NCBI GenBank assembly: GCA_030430575.1
Contig: JAUIKF010000048.1
Location: forward strand, 1 to 64,000
Length of the DNA: 64,000 bases
Reading direction: 5' to 3'
Source of the DNA: Bacteroidia bacterium
GTDB taxonomy: Bacteria; Bacteroidota; Bacteroidia; J057
The position numbers and the translations under genes were made by a program. A model generated the notes under the pieces. That model was not told the DNA's origin and made no database searches. It saw only the letters and a list, made by a program, of their open reading frames with translations. Below, piece after piece: positions 56,373 to 64,000 of this stretch (its first letter is position 1; each line of letters begins with the position of its first letter).

Positions 56373-57944
56373 TCAATCCTCTTTTGAGTAAAATTCGAGC
56401 AAGTTATTTTCAGTCAAATAGGTGTATTGGGCTGGGGTCAAATAGATGTGGGCAGACACTTGCCCCCCATCAGGCAAGTCATAGAATTTCCCTGATAATT
56501 GGTTCTCTTCTATTGCCTTATAAATTAACTCCAAAAAACCGTAATCATACCAATCTCCCATAACAGGCACTTCCCTCGTGTATATTTTCTTATTGAATTT
56601 GAAGCCAATCGATGCCTTGGGCTTATCGAAAGAAAAGTCATCATGAATGTCTGTTGGGGTAAATTCGCCACGCGTGATAGCAGCAAATTCTTCAATGGCG
56701 TGCTTATAAGGTTGATTGCCATCGAACATTTCCCAATCGAAACCCATACAGATGCCTTCTGCCTCATATAGAATCTCTTCATATGAATAAAGGAAGCCTT
56801 CCTTCATTTTAGCCAAATGCTGCTGTTTTGCTTTGTGAGATAAGTGTGAAAAAAGGCCTAATGAATCATAAACCATAAAATATCGACTCACCTCATTTTG
56901 ATTCAATAAGTTAAAAGGGTTCCAGTATTTTGGGGTTTCCAATGTATACCAATAGGGGTCAAAATAAGTAAAACGATTAAAGAAAAATCCCATCCCATGA
57001 CCTGTCTCCCCTAAGAAGTCATATTGGTCTTTGGTGGTAAGGATCAGGTTTATTTTCTCTGGTACAGAACGCCCAACAGCCACAATTCGATCTGGCGATC
57101 CTATGTCTGTCAATACCTTATTGAAAATCTTGAAGAAGTGCCCATCTAACTTGTCGTACAAGTCCGAATTTTCATAATCCTCGTCATACGAATTATGAGA
57201 AACATAAGGCACGCCATTGCACTTGAAGCTTACAACTGCTGATTTATAGGTAAAATCATCGTAAGTAGTCTCTTGTATTGCAAAGGCAAAATCCGTAATG
57301 GATAGGTCGGGTGATAGCTTAGCCAAAGCCTCAAAGGCATATCGATAGGAAGTCTCAACGGTTTTGGGCAAAGAATCTCGGTGAATGATGAGTTTCCTTT
57401 TGATGAGCGAAATCAACGCCTCTTGGGTCCGAATGGAAGTTACATCTAATCCTTCTGAAGGGATTATGTCAATTTGCTGCAACCCTTTGAGGTATTCAGC
57501 CAGTTTCCCATTCTTTATGTGAGCTTCCTTTTGTGCTAGTTCATAAAGGTATTGAAAGATATCTATTTCATTTCTTACAGACTCCGAAGCTAGCACACTT
57601 TCCTGTTCACTGTTCTTCAGTTTTTGGACCAAGTCTCGATGAATACTTTCCTCTATTACCTCATAGCGATAAAGTGCATCAATTAGTTTCTTTATTTGGG
57701 TATTGGTATCGCCATAGGTATAATACATAAACAGACCTCTCTGCTCCCCCCTTTTCAGATGATACCTATCCAAGAATACATCATATAAGGAATGGATGAG
57801 TGAATCCTTGTTCACCTTTTCAGTCTCTTTTTCTGAAATAATTGCTTCTTGCACCAGATACTTTGTCAAGCGTTTCGCTTGTTTGTGTGTCTGGCAAAAA
57901 GCGAAAGTGGGGATTAGAAGAAGTAGGGTAAGGGCTAGTTTCAT
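56373..57944 (-). CDS. Unknown secreted protein, 523 residues
   Basis: Not recognised. ATG at 57944 starts a clean signal peptide (MKLALTLLLLIPTFAFCQ); the start six codons earlier is less likely. The mature protein is charged and mixed alpha/beta, with a helical N-terminal third (KQAKRLTKYLVQEAIISEKE, NSEQESVLASESVRNEIDIF) and a region that contains twofold-related segments such as SYDEDYENSDLYDKLDGHFF and TGHGMGFFFNRFTYFDPYWY. There is no lipobox, membrane helix or sorting domain. It is probably periplasmic. The GNAT gene starts its 3' end 14 bp upstream, so the two may be co-transcribed. Confidence 0.8.
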   Translation of the reverse strand: MKLALTLLLLIPTFAFCQTHKQAKRLTKYLVQEAIISEKETEKVNKDSLIHSLYDVFLDRYHLKRGEQRGLFMYYTYGDTNTQIKKLIDALYRYEVIEESIHRDLVQKLKNSEQESVLASESVRNEIDIFQYLYELAQKEAHIKNGKLAEYLKGLQQIDIIPSEGLDVTSIRTQEALISLIKRKLIIHRDSLPKTVETSYRYAFEALAKLSPDLSITDFAFAIQETTYDDFTYKSAVVSFKCNGVPYVSHNSYDEDYENSDLYDKLDGHFFKIFNKVLTDIGSPDRIVAVGRSVPEKINLILTTKDQYDFLGETGHGMGFFFNRFTYFDPYWYTLETPKYWNPFNLLNQNEVSRYFMVYDSLGLFSHLSHKAKQQHLAKMKEGFLYSYEEILYEAEGICMGFDWEMFDGNQPYKHAIEEFAAITRGEFTPTDIHDDFSFDKPKASIGFKFNKKIYTREVPVMGDWYDYGFLELIYKAIEENQLSGKFYDLPDGGQVSAHIYLTPAQYTYLTENNLLEFYSKED

Positions 57945-57958
57945 GATAAAAAAATCGG

Positions 57959-58600
57959 TCAAAATTGATTCGTATCAAACTGCGCCATGCATTCGATGAA
58001 GGAAGCGGGAGCTTGAGTGGTTTTCAGGGTCAAAAAATCTTTTTCAGGCATGTATGCTTTCAGAATTGGCAAACATTCCGTCAAATCATTTTCCCTCAAT
58101 CCAATCACCGGATCTGTCAACAGTTCAAACCCAAAATCAGCGTACAGTTTGATGGCGCGATAGCTTTCTGGCTGGGTGTGGAGGTAGATGGGGTAATCTT
58201 CGGGGGAAAGGTCCCTCATGATCAGCGAAAGCAAGGCTCTGCCTAGCCCAAGTCCTTCAAAAGGCTTCAGGACTTTGAGCCAGTGAATGGTGTTAAATTC
58301 CCCATACGCCTTCCATAATAGACATGTCCCTACAGGCTGATCGCTTTCGTCACATACAAATAAGGTATTGGCAAAAAACACGTCTTCCTTGCCGCCATAG
58401 GTCGTTTCGAAAAAAGCAGTCATATACGGCTCAAATTCGTCTGCCGTAACAGGATCGTCAAATGGTATGGCTTTCCATAGAGGCAATTCGTCCCTTCTGC
58501 AACTTCTCATATGAAAGCCTGCGGGGAGTTCACATAAGGCATTGGGATTCAATGCCTTGCACATCATGAAGATGTTTTTGTCGGGGAGTTGTTCTTTCAT
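57959..58600 (-). CDS. GNAT-family N-acetyltransferase
   Basis: 213 residues from ATG at 58600 (MKEQLPDKNIFMMCKAL). The 35-residue longer frame overlaps the upstream gene and is not used. Motif A of the GNAT fold, including the acetyl-CoA loop, is clear: TIHWLKVLKPFEGLGLGRAL, followed by YPIYLHTQPESYRAIKLYAD and FGFELLTD, the usual C-terminal strand-helix. The N-terminal region is longer than in minimal GNATs. Substrate unknown. Confidence 0.88.
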   Translation of the reverse strand: MKEQLPDKNIFMMCKALNPNALCELPAGFHMRSCRRDELPLWKAIPFDDPVTADEFEPYMTAFFETTYGGKEDVFFANTLFVCDESDQPVGTCLLWKAYGEFNTIHWLKVLKPFEGLGLGRALLSLIMRDLSPEDYPIYLHTQPESYRAIKLYADFGFELLTDPVIGLRENDLTECLPILKAYMPEKDFLTLKTTQAPASFIECMAQFDTNQF

Positions 58601-58611
58601 TATGGCAGCTT

Positions 58612-58941
58612 TCAAGAACTCACTAATACCAATGACCCAAGTATCAGCATTGGAGCACTCAGAAGAGGCATGAAATTTATTCCGAGAACCCCAATGACAA
58701 TACATAGAAGACCGACAATCATGGACATCACGCCCAGAATCCTTGAAAGGGTTTTGTATTTCTTCTCATTGAGCAAAAAATTAGTAATGGTTAAGACAAT
58801 CGCTAAGCCGGCAATTGATGCTAGTGCGACTAAAATAGGAAATAATCCATCAAGTATGTGATTGATCTCACTTGCCATCAATAGCCCAGGAACTTGAAGG
58901 AGTCCTAAGATGAGTAAGGCTTTCTTGATGGTTAGTTTCAT
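58612..58941 (-). CDS. Small membrane protein with three helices, unknown
   Basis: 109 residues. An N-terminal hydrophobic segment (LLILGLLQVPGLLMA), perhaps a signal, is followed by two or three membrane helices (FPILVALASIAGLAIVLTIT; VMSMIVGLLCIVIGVLGI; LSAPMLILGSLVLVSS). Not recognised. It starts 18 bp after the 175-residue gene's stop and ends 11 bp before the GNAT start, so these form one minus-strand operon. Confidence 0.75.
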   Translation of the reverse strand: MKLTIKKALLILGLLQVPGLLMASEINHILDGLFPILVALASIAGLAIVLTITNFLLNEKKYKTLSRILGVMSMIVGLLCIVIGVLGINFMPLLSAPMLILGSLVLVSS

Positions 58942-58959
58942 TTGGAGTGGGGGTTGGCC

Positions 58960-59487
58960 TTAGATGGATTGAAAATTAAGCAGGTCTTTTTCCATGGTTG
59001 CTAACCTATTAGCATACTCAAGCCCTACGTCACTGGAAGGATTAGTGTTAAGCAACTGCTGTCTTTTTATGGCAATTTTGGCCTTTTCTAGTAGCTTTTG
59101 ATCAATTTTGCCAGTGATCTTTATTTGTCCAAAGGCAGCTGCCAAAATAGAGTTGTCCATGATCTGTATCAGGTACTCGTCCTCTTGCTGAATGTCATTT
59201 AGTGTTTCCAGTGTTAAGACTTCGGATACCCCTTCACTCTGGTATTTGCAGCCTGCTTCGTCAATCCGTTCAAATACCCATTTCAGCACATTTCTAGTCA
59301 GCTTCTTTTCCCTGTACCAATCTGACAATTGATACAGAATATCGGCACCATCATCGTTGCCAAATGGCGCAAAATCATCCAAACAATCATAATAGAATTC
59401 CGCAGTCATTCCTTTGACAAAATTTGGATGAGATGTCTCTTTTGCTAAGCCTTCTTCTTCATCATCAAAAAAATAGCCGTTGTTCAT
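58960..59487 (-). CDS. Unknown cytoplasmic protein, 175 residues
   Basis: No signal peptide or membrane helix. The N-terminal half is acidic and aromatic (GYFFDDEEEGLAKETSHPNF, AEFYYDCLDDFAPFGNDDGA); the second half is helical (LEKAKIAIKRQQLLNTN ... EYANRLATMEKDLLN). The acidic, compact first half resembles immunity-type or DUF4259-like proteins in flavour, but I cannot place it in a family. First gene of a short minus-strand operon; an inverted repeat (59528-59605) lies upstream. Confidence 0.72.
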   Translation of the reverse strand: MNNGYFFDDEEEGLAKETSHPNFVKGMTAEFYYDCLDDFAPFGNDDGADILYQLSDWYREKKLTRNVLKWVFERIDEAGCKYQSEGVSEVLTLETLNDIQQEDEYLIQIMDNSILAAAFGQIKITGKIDQKLLEKAKIAIKRQQLLNTNPSSDVGLEYANRLATMEKDLLNFQSI

Positions 59488-59527
59488 GTTGCTATACTTT
59501 AGTCTGCGTAAAAAACCGTTTTGATTA

Positions 59528-59605
59528 AACCATATAAGGCATATAAGAACATATAAGAAAATGGCCTATTTTGACCTTAAATGCCCTTAAATGTCTTATA
59601 TGGTT
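59528..59605. repeat. Inverted repeat with three CATATAAG words
   Basis: AACCATATAAG (59528-59538) is matched exactly in inverse at 59595-59605. Inside, CATATAAG repeats at 59531, 59540 and 59550. It lies in the 158-bp gap upstream of the 175-residue gene. The AT-rich tandem words could be operator-like or a degenerate mobile remnant. Confidence 0.6.
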
Positions 59606-59645
59606 CAAAATATGGCCCAAAGTGTAAACAGGTAATCGAATAACA

Positions 59646-60398
59646 CTACCCTCCCCCCAATTCCCGCTTCCTCAACACCTCCAACATCACTTCTTCCGAA
59701 GGCGGATTCAATACATATTGCGCCACAAAATCCGCTACCCGCGGGTAATCCGTGGCTAAGATACGGTCTCCCGCTTCCTGAAGTTCATATGCCGTATGCC
59801 GCAGCTCGATTCTAGGTCCTAGGACCAGCCAGTCCGCACCTGCCACCCCAAATGGCATCCCTACGCTACCCGCATTGATGACACGGACATCACCGATCAT
59901 GCGATCAAACTGCATGTGGGTATGACCACAGATCACATAGTCCACGCCCACCTGATCAAAGATGGGCAGGAGCTTCTCATCTGAGGTGAGGCGGGTAAAT
60001 ATCTCCGTTTCGTTTCGTGGGGTTGCATGGCAAAAAAGGACCTTGCCTAAGCCTGTAATCGAAAGACTAAGGGTCTTGGGCCACTGGCGCATGAGGGTTT
60101 CATGAGGGGGAAGCATCTGGTCAGCCGTCCATTGGATTTCTTCCAGTACATTCGGAGGGAATGGCCCGGGGTCTTGATGTGCCATCAGGGCCAAAACGGC
60201 CACTTCGCAGTTGCCTAGGATGAAATGGATGGGCATGTCCATTTGACTCAGGAGATCGAGGCATTGCGGTGACATGGGGCCTACGATGACATCTCCGCCG
60301 ATTACGAGCTGGTCGATTGGGGCATGACTTATTTCTTGAAGCACCGCTTCGAGGGCGGGGAGGTTTCCGTGGATGTCGTAGAGGGCGGCGGTGGGCAT
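59646..60398 (-). CDS. Calcineurin-like metallophosphoesterase
   Basis: 250 residues. The five dinuclear-metal motifs are in order: YDIHGNLPALEAVL (DxH), VIGGDVIVGP (GD), LGNCEVAV (GNxE/H variant, GNCE), FCHATPRNE and CGHTHMQFDR (GHTH). This is the YfcE/MJ0936-like group, usually phosphodiesterases acting on small substrates. GNCE in place of GNHD is normal for this subgroup. ATG at 60398. It is monocistronic. Confidence 0.93.
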   Translation of the reverse strand: MPTAALYDIHGNLPALEAVLQEISHAPIDQLVIGGDVIVGPMSPQCLDLLSQMDMPIHFILGNCEVAVLALMAHQDPGPFPPNVLEEIQWTADQMLPPHETLMRQWPKTLSLSITGLGKVLFCHATPRNETEIFTRLTSDEKLLPIFDQVGVDYVICGHTHMQFDRMIGDVRVINAGSVGMPFGVAGADWLVLGPRIELRHTAYELQEAGDRILATDYPRVADFVAQYVLNPPSEEVMLEVLRKRELGGG

Positions 60399-60493
60399 GG
60401 GAAAACCATTAATTTATTTTATGATCTGCTTAAATCCGCCAAATCAGCCCAATCCGCATTCTATTCAATGCACAAATATTCAAGTATCGACCC

Positions 60494-61033
60494 TCACGCA
60501 CTCAGATTCAGAGGATTACTCACTTTGCTGGATTCTTGCAGCTTTTTTTCCAAGTCCGTTTTGATCAAATATTCCAATTTCCGTGCATGAAGCCGCCACC
60601 AATAAAAGGCGGGAAATTCCCCGTCACTATGCTTTTCCAAACGGTACATAAGCTCGATATTGGGAGATTCTTTCTCATGGATGATCCTGCTTAATTTTGT
60701 CGGATGAATCCCAATATCTGCTGAAAAAGTCTTGCTATTAATCCCGATCAACTTGATATAATGCTTCAACTGGTTAGCAAAGGAAAAAGCAGGGTCGTAT
60801 TTACTCGTTTTGAAGTAGTCCTGCATCAGTATCTTCATCTGCATCAAATTCCCAAGCAGAATCTGCTGAGGCGTCATCTGCTTCAAGCGCGCAAGCCTAA
60901 GCTTTCGAAACTCCTCATTTACAGCCTTTTGCTCTTCTTCACTGAGGGTTTCATTAAAAAAGAAGCTCTCGACGATCTCTTCGTCGGTATATGTTTTACT
61001 TAGCTTTTTGTATATTTTTTCGCTGTTATTCAT
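60494..61033 (-). CDS. HTH (HigA-like) protein, candidate antitoxin
   Basis: 179 residues. The N-terminal 90 are helical and charged (YKKLSKTYTDEEIVESFFFN, EEQKAVNEEFRKLRLARLKQ). A Xre/HigA-like helix-turn-helix occupies about 88-135: LIGINSKTFSADIGIHPTKL then SRIIHEKESPNIELMYRLEK. It is followed by a helix and a disordered tail. HigA antitoxins have the same recognition helix followed by SPxxELxYRLE-like sequence. Its ATG overlaps the GNAT gene stop by 8 bp, so it is the second gene of a two-gene operon. Regulation of that operon by this protein is inferred. Confidence 0.85.
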   Translation of the reverse strand: MNNSEKIYKKLSKTYTDEEIVESFFFNETLSEEEQKAVNEEFRKLRLARLKQMTPQQILLGNLMQMKILMQDYFKTSKYDPAFSFANQLKHYIKLIGINSKTFSADIGIHPTKLSRIIHEKESPNIELMYRLEKHSDGEFPAFYWWRLHARKLEYLIKTDLEKKLQESSKVSNPLNLSA

Positions 61034-61499
61034 TGGGTAAGTACTTTTGAATCAACGCTTTTGATGCTTCTTCCTCTACGGCCAATAATCGCCCATACTG
61101 CCGAAATCCATATTTATTTTGGTATAACTCAATCAATTTTGTCTTTGGATGGAGTGATAAGAATCCAAAATAGCCCCTAGCAAAAGAGAGTCTACACCCA
61201 AAGGCCAAAAGACTGCCCGCTATTAGATCAATAACTTTCCCTTTGCCTCTATTTGACTTTCCTATCTCAATCAAATTTAGGTGAATTCGATATTCTTCTG
61301 GTATGTCAATAAGCGACATGATTCCCAGAATTTCATCTTCTGCATTTACCAAAAAGATCTTATAAAGCTCATTTTCTTTTTCTACCTCCCAGTCGAAGTC
61401 AAACTCTTTTGATTTCGCGATCAATTTAAAATCTGATTGAAGGACGGCCTCGATTGCAGAACGTAATGACTCTCCTGTTTTTATATTCCTTAAGGGCAT
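61026..61499 (-). CDS. GNAT-like acetyltransferase, candidate toxin
   Basis: 157 residues. A minimal GNAT fold: strand EDEILGIMSLIDI, then LNLIEIGKSNRGKGKVIDLI with the R/Q-x-x-G-x-G/A acetyl-CoA loop, FLSLHPKTKLIELYQNKYGF in the usual C-terminal position, and a short helical end. Typical signs of GNAT toxins are the small size and the partnership with a downstream DNA-binding antitoxin. Here the partner is HigA-like rather than the usual ribbon-helix-helix protein. Whether it acetylates tRNA, a protein or an antibiotic cannot be told. An AT-rich palindrome lies upstream of its start. Confidence 0.78.
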   Translation of the reverse strand: MPLRNIKTGESLRSAIEAVLQSDFKLIAKSKEFDFDWEVEKENELYKIFLVNAEDEILGIMSLIDIPEEYRIHLNLIEIGKSNRGKGKVIDLIAGSLLAFGCRLSFARGYFGFLSLHPKTKLIELYQNKYGFRQYGRLLAVEEEASKALIQKYLPNE

Positions 61500-61555
61500 G
61501 GGATAATTTTTTGCTGCCCTAAATTACATAAATTAATTAAGGGATACAATAAATG

Positions 61556-61574
61556 ATTTATGATTTTCATAAAT
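61556..61574 (-). promoter_or_regulatory. Possible operator palindrome of the GNAT/HTH operon
   Basis: ATTTATGA (61556-61563) and TCATAAAT (61567-61574) with a 3-base spacer, about 57 bp upstream of the GNAT start codon in an AT-rich stretch. Symmetric sites of this kind bind HTH antitoxins that control their own promoter. No other operator candidate is seen in this 127-bp gap. Confidence 0.45.
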
Positions 61575-61626
61575 AAAATCTAAATTTTCCCAACTAATTG
61601 TGGGCTTGTATTCGACCATTAGCAAA

Positions 61627-62139
61627 TCACAATATATACTTCATCAACTCCACCTCGTCCCTTGGCAGCTTGATCATCTCCAGGAACCGAAGTCCCAATT
61701 TCTCCAGCAACCGCTGCGAGGAGACATTTTCCTTCACAGTGATCGCCACAATCTGTTCTATGCCAAATACTTGAAGGCCCACTTCCTTGATCTTTTGGGC
61801 AGCTTCGAAAGCGTATCCTTGTTTTTCGTATTGAGGGAGGAAGGCAAAGCCTATGTCCACATGCGCCAGCCCTGGCCGCTTATACAGGCCGCAAGTGCCC
61901 ATTTTCATCCCATCAGCCTTCCTGACCACCGTATAGTTCCCATAGCCCAAAAGCTCAAATTGAGCCGTAATCTTCTCTTTGATATATGCCTCTGCTGCCG
62001 CATCAGAATGCACATTCCGATCGCCGATATAGGCCAGCCATTTGGGCGTATTCATCAATCGGTGGAGGAAAGGCGCATCCGCTGCGGAGGTGGGTTTGAG
62101 GAGCAGACGCTCTGTTTCGAAAGATTGGTAGGCAGACAT
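61627..62139 (-). CDS. RimJ/RimL-type GNAT acetyltransferase
   Basis: 170 residues from ATG at 62139 (MSAYQSFETERLLLKPTSAA). The longer frame to 62241 runs through a repeat and is not used. Motifs of the RimJ group: ETERLLLKPTSAADAPFLHR, MGTCGLYKRPGLAHVDIGFA, then LPQYEKQGYAFEAAQKIKEV with the acetyl-CoA loop, and ITVKENVSSQRLLEKLGLRF. It acetylates an amino group of a protein or small molecule; substrate unknown. A GAATATCGAACAAGG repeat lies directly upstream. Confidence 0.92.
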   Translation of the reverse strand: MSAYQSFETERLLLKPTSAADAPFLHRLMNTPKWLAYIGDRNVHSDAAAEAYIKEKITAQFELLGYGNYTVVRKADGMKMGTCGLYKRPGLAHVDIGFAFLPQYEKQGYAFEAAQKIKEVGLQVFGIEQIVAITVKENVSSQRLLEKLGLRFLEMIKLPRDEVELMKYIL

Positions 62140-62141
62140 GA

Positions 62142-62272
62142 GGAATAATGAATATTGGAGAATATCGAACAAGGCTTGTCCTGAGTGTAATCGAAGGGAT
62201 TGAAAATTGTTGAAATGAATAGAAGCGCCTTTCTCCTTCAAAAATCCTTGTTCTGCAATCGTTATTCTTCAA
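62142..62272. repeat. GAATATCGAACAAGG inverted-repeat element
   Basis: GAACAAGG (62167-62174) is matched in inverse by CCTTGTTC (62246-62253), with an outer GAATAA/TTATTC pair. The word GAATATCGAACAAGG (62160-62174) is identical to 14530-14544. The element fills the gap between the GNAT start and the stop of the TonB receptor gene. Confidence 0.65.
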
Positions 62273-62281
62273 TCAACCCCT

Positions 62282-64000
62282 TCACCACTCGAAACGCAAG
62301 ACTGCGTTGGGCGTGAACCCCAGATCTACTCTGTCAATATACAGAATTTCTGGGTCAGAATTTCTGAGATTTTCAATGAAGAAATCACGCGCGTAAAAAT
62401 TGGTGTGCTGGTAGATATTGAATAGAGAAAGGCCAATCACGCCTCGCCCGCTGCCCTTCTGCTGAAGGCGAAAATGGTACATGGCCGAGGCATTTAACTG
62501 ATGCTGAAGCGGGAGCCGCTCATTATTATAGCCATCAAATTCTGGCAATACCACTTCTTTTCCCATACGATTAAGTTCGATTTTGTAGGATTTTACCTCC
62601 GAATAGGCAAGGCCAGAAGCCAATCTCCAACCGATAGAAAACTCAAAGTTACCCGTTTCTAAGAGGTTGGCCCAGTTCAGGGAATGCCGTTGATCGTAGG
62701 GAGTGGGAAAGTTCGGGTCAAAAAATTGGGCAAAGTGATAATCAGCCTTGCTGATCGAATAGCTCACCCACGAACGGAAATTATTCCATCGCTTTTTTAT
62801 CAATAAATCTACGCCACGAATGGAAGAAGTGCCTCTGATAAATGGTTCTTTGGGCGCCACTTCAAAACCACTGGCAAGGGACGTCAACCCCTGCACATTT
62901 TTGAGGTACCCTTGTAGGTCGACGACCCACCCTGATTGGTGATAAATGATCCCAAGTTGCCATTGAGAAGCCGAAAGAACAGGCGCTTGGGGGCTTCCAC
63001 TAAGCACCCATACAGGCGTTTCTATCCCTGCTCTTAAGCCTCGAAATTCTAGTAGCTGACTGACAAATTGGTGGTACTTTCCTACGTTGGCATGTACCGT
63101 AAAGACGTTGGTAGGATTGTACCAAAAACGCAGGCGAGGTTCTACATAACTGCTGTCCGTCCGTTGAAAATGAGTCCACCGAACCCCTGCGTCTATCCCC
63201 ATTTTTTTATCAGGAGCCGTCTTAAAACTAGCGTGAAGGACTTGCAGGTGGGAAGAGGCTGTATCTGTTTCACTCACAATCACCGTCTCCTGAGATTCTC
63301 TGGTGATTTCATGACTAAGGGTGTAGGAATGAAGTTGATAGCCAAGGGTCAATTGGTGGTGCAGGGGCGTCTGGTAATGGGTAATTAACTGAAGTTGCTG
63401 GTCTTGAACATGGTTGTTTTTAACCCCAAATTTATCTGACCTGTTGGGATTCCATCTATCAATAAAATAGTCGTAGGTATAGGCATAATTGGTCGTAAGC
63501 CCCGTGAGTTGGGAAGTAAGTCCTTCCTGCCAGGTATGGGTCCAGGAAGCGCTAATGCCTTGATTGTCCAATGTCAACAAGTCGTCTTGTGTCATTTTTC
63601 TATTAGCATTATCGACCACGTTATCAAAATTATTTCTTCCATAAAACCACGCAATACTCACCTCATCTCGGTTGGTGACCTGGGCTGAGCCTTTCAGGTT
63701 GGCATCCAAGAAATTGAACTGGTCTGTAATTTCGATGCCTGGAGGCGTATTCGTCCCTGGCAAGTACCCCAGCAATTCGCCCTGCTGGTTTCTCAGGGTG
63801 ATATTGTTGAAAGTAGGAGAACGCCAAAGTTCGGAGATCGATCGTCGCAGGGAGTAGACCACAGAAGCTTTATGCCGCGCCAATGAAGCCCTCCCATTGA
63901 CGTAGGCATTCAGAAAATTACTCCCCGCACTGAATGAAGAATTGGGGTTTCTATAGTCCTCAGTCTGTAAGTCAATTACCCCAGAGACCCTTCCTCCGTA
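62282..64000 (-). CDS. TonB-dependent receptor, partial (N-terminus beyond the window)
   Basis: 572 residues visible. The frame is open to the last base, so the TTG at 63883 is not the start: reading on gives YGGRVSGVIDLQTEDYRNPN, the end of the plug domain. The rest is beta-barrel, ending FTPNAVLRFEW with a C-terminal aromatic residue as expected for an outer-membrane protein. Barrel motifs such as PTPYDQRHSLNWAN and IGLSLFNIYQHTNFYARDFF are closely parallel to the receptor at 151-2949 (PSLQDQRHELKWVN). Both have this pattern late in the barrel, so they are likely paralogues. The ligand is unknown. Confidence 0.92.
   Translation of the reverse strand, partial: YGGRVSGVIDLQTEDYRNPNSSFSAGSNFLNAYVNGRASLARHKASVVYSLRRSISELWRSPTFNNITLRNQQGELLGYLPGTNTPPGIEITDQFNFLDANLKGSAQVTNRDEVSIAWFYGRNNFDNVVDNANRKMTQDDLLTLDNQGISASWTHTWQEGLTSQLTGLTTNYAYTYDYFIDRWNPNRSDKFGVKNNHVQDQQLQLITHYQTPLHHQLTLGYQLHSYTLSHEITRESQETVIVSETDTASSHLQVLHASFKTAPDKKMGIDAGVRWTHFQRTDSSYVEPRLRFWYNPTNVFTVHANVGKYHQFVSQLLEFRGLRAGIETPVWVLSGSPQAPVLSASQWQLGIIYHQSGWVVDLQGYLKNVQGLTSLASGFEVAPKEPFIRGTSSIRGVDLLIKKRWNNFRSWVSYSISKADYHFAQFFDPNFPTPYDQRHSLNWANLLETGNFEFSIGWRLASGLAYSEVKSYKIELNRMGKEVVLPEFDGYNNERLPLQHQLNASAMYHFRLQQKGSGRGVIGLSLFNIYQHTNFYARDFFIENLRNSDPEILYIDRVDLGFTPNAVLRFEW

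Noticed and set aside
60407-60490. Small plus-strand ORF upstream of the phosphoesterase
   Set aside because: Shadow frame without codon or family support.
62140-62241. N-terminal extension of the RimJ-like gene
   Set aside because: It reads through the GAATATCGAACAAGG element; ATG 62139 begins the conserved GNAT sequence.
63883-64000. Start of the last TonB receptor at 63883
   Set aside because: The frame stays open to 64000 and encodes plug-domain sequence upstream, so the gene is cut by the window end.

Overview
The window is chromosomal DNA of a Bacteroidota bacterium. The markers are a type IX secretion (T9SS type A) sorting domain on the 17594-19729 product, an ECF sigma/FecR/TonB-receptor trio, STN-type TonB receptors, and promoters of the Bacteroidota form TTTG-N19/20-TAnnTTTG. 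SMC, RpoB/C and the general gene mix suggest the Saprospiria (Lewinella/Haliscomenobacter-like), but that rank is inference. I see no transposase, integrase, prophage, rRNA or CRISPR array.

Layout. 1-4.5 kb: a cell-surface signalling cassette (ECF sigma, FecR anti-sigma, STN-TonB receptor, all minus). 4.6-6.7 kb: a periplasmic PD40 propeller/VWA protein. 7-9 kb: Prc protease. 9.4-19.7 kb: ordinary genes (unknown secreted protein, sodium:solute symporter, YCF48-like propeller, MtnA, Ogt, propeller lipoprotein, large T9SS cargo). 19.9-23.4 kb: SMC. 23.5-25.8 kb: two small unknown genes and a membrane-anchored subtilase. 25.9-28 kb: unknown secreted protein, DUF2027-like/Smr protein and a phosphoribosyltransferase.

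28-41.3 kb is the core transcription/translation block on the minus strand: four tRNAs (Thr, Tyr, Gly, Thr), tuf, tRNA-Trp, secE, nusG, rplK, rplA, rplJ, rplL, rpoB, rpoC. A near-perfect promoter lies upstream of the first tRNA and a hairpin terminator follows rpoC. rplS has its own promoter and is preceded by trmD, an Lrp/AsnC regulator and an acyl-CoA thioesterase.

43.9-56 kb: ThyA, fused isobutyryl-CoA mutase IcmF, a Rof-like small protein, a persulfide-dioxygenase/rhodanese protein and a fused E1 alpha-beta 2-oxoacid dehydrogenase. E1 and IcmF together point to branched-chain acyl-CoA metabolism. Next comes a tightly overlapping three-gene operon for a Ras/Rab-like small GTPase with two predicted partners (52957-54800), the most interesting system here. 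56-64 kb: a transglutaminase-like lipoprotein, a 49-codon Uma2 remnant, several unknown genes, a metallophosphoesterase, an overlapping GNAT/HTH pair that looks like a toxin-antitoxin module, another GNAT enzyme, and the 3' part of a second TonB receptor running off the end.

The intergenic spaces are unusually rich in non-coding repeats of several unrelated families: perfect 44- and 54-bp palindromes, a mosaic GCGAGAYCGYTCG family with variable self-complementary tips (four copies), ATGA-rich inverted repeats, and a GAATATCGAACAAGG family. Several fill exactly the space between two stop codons.
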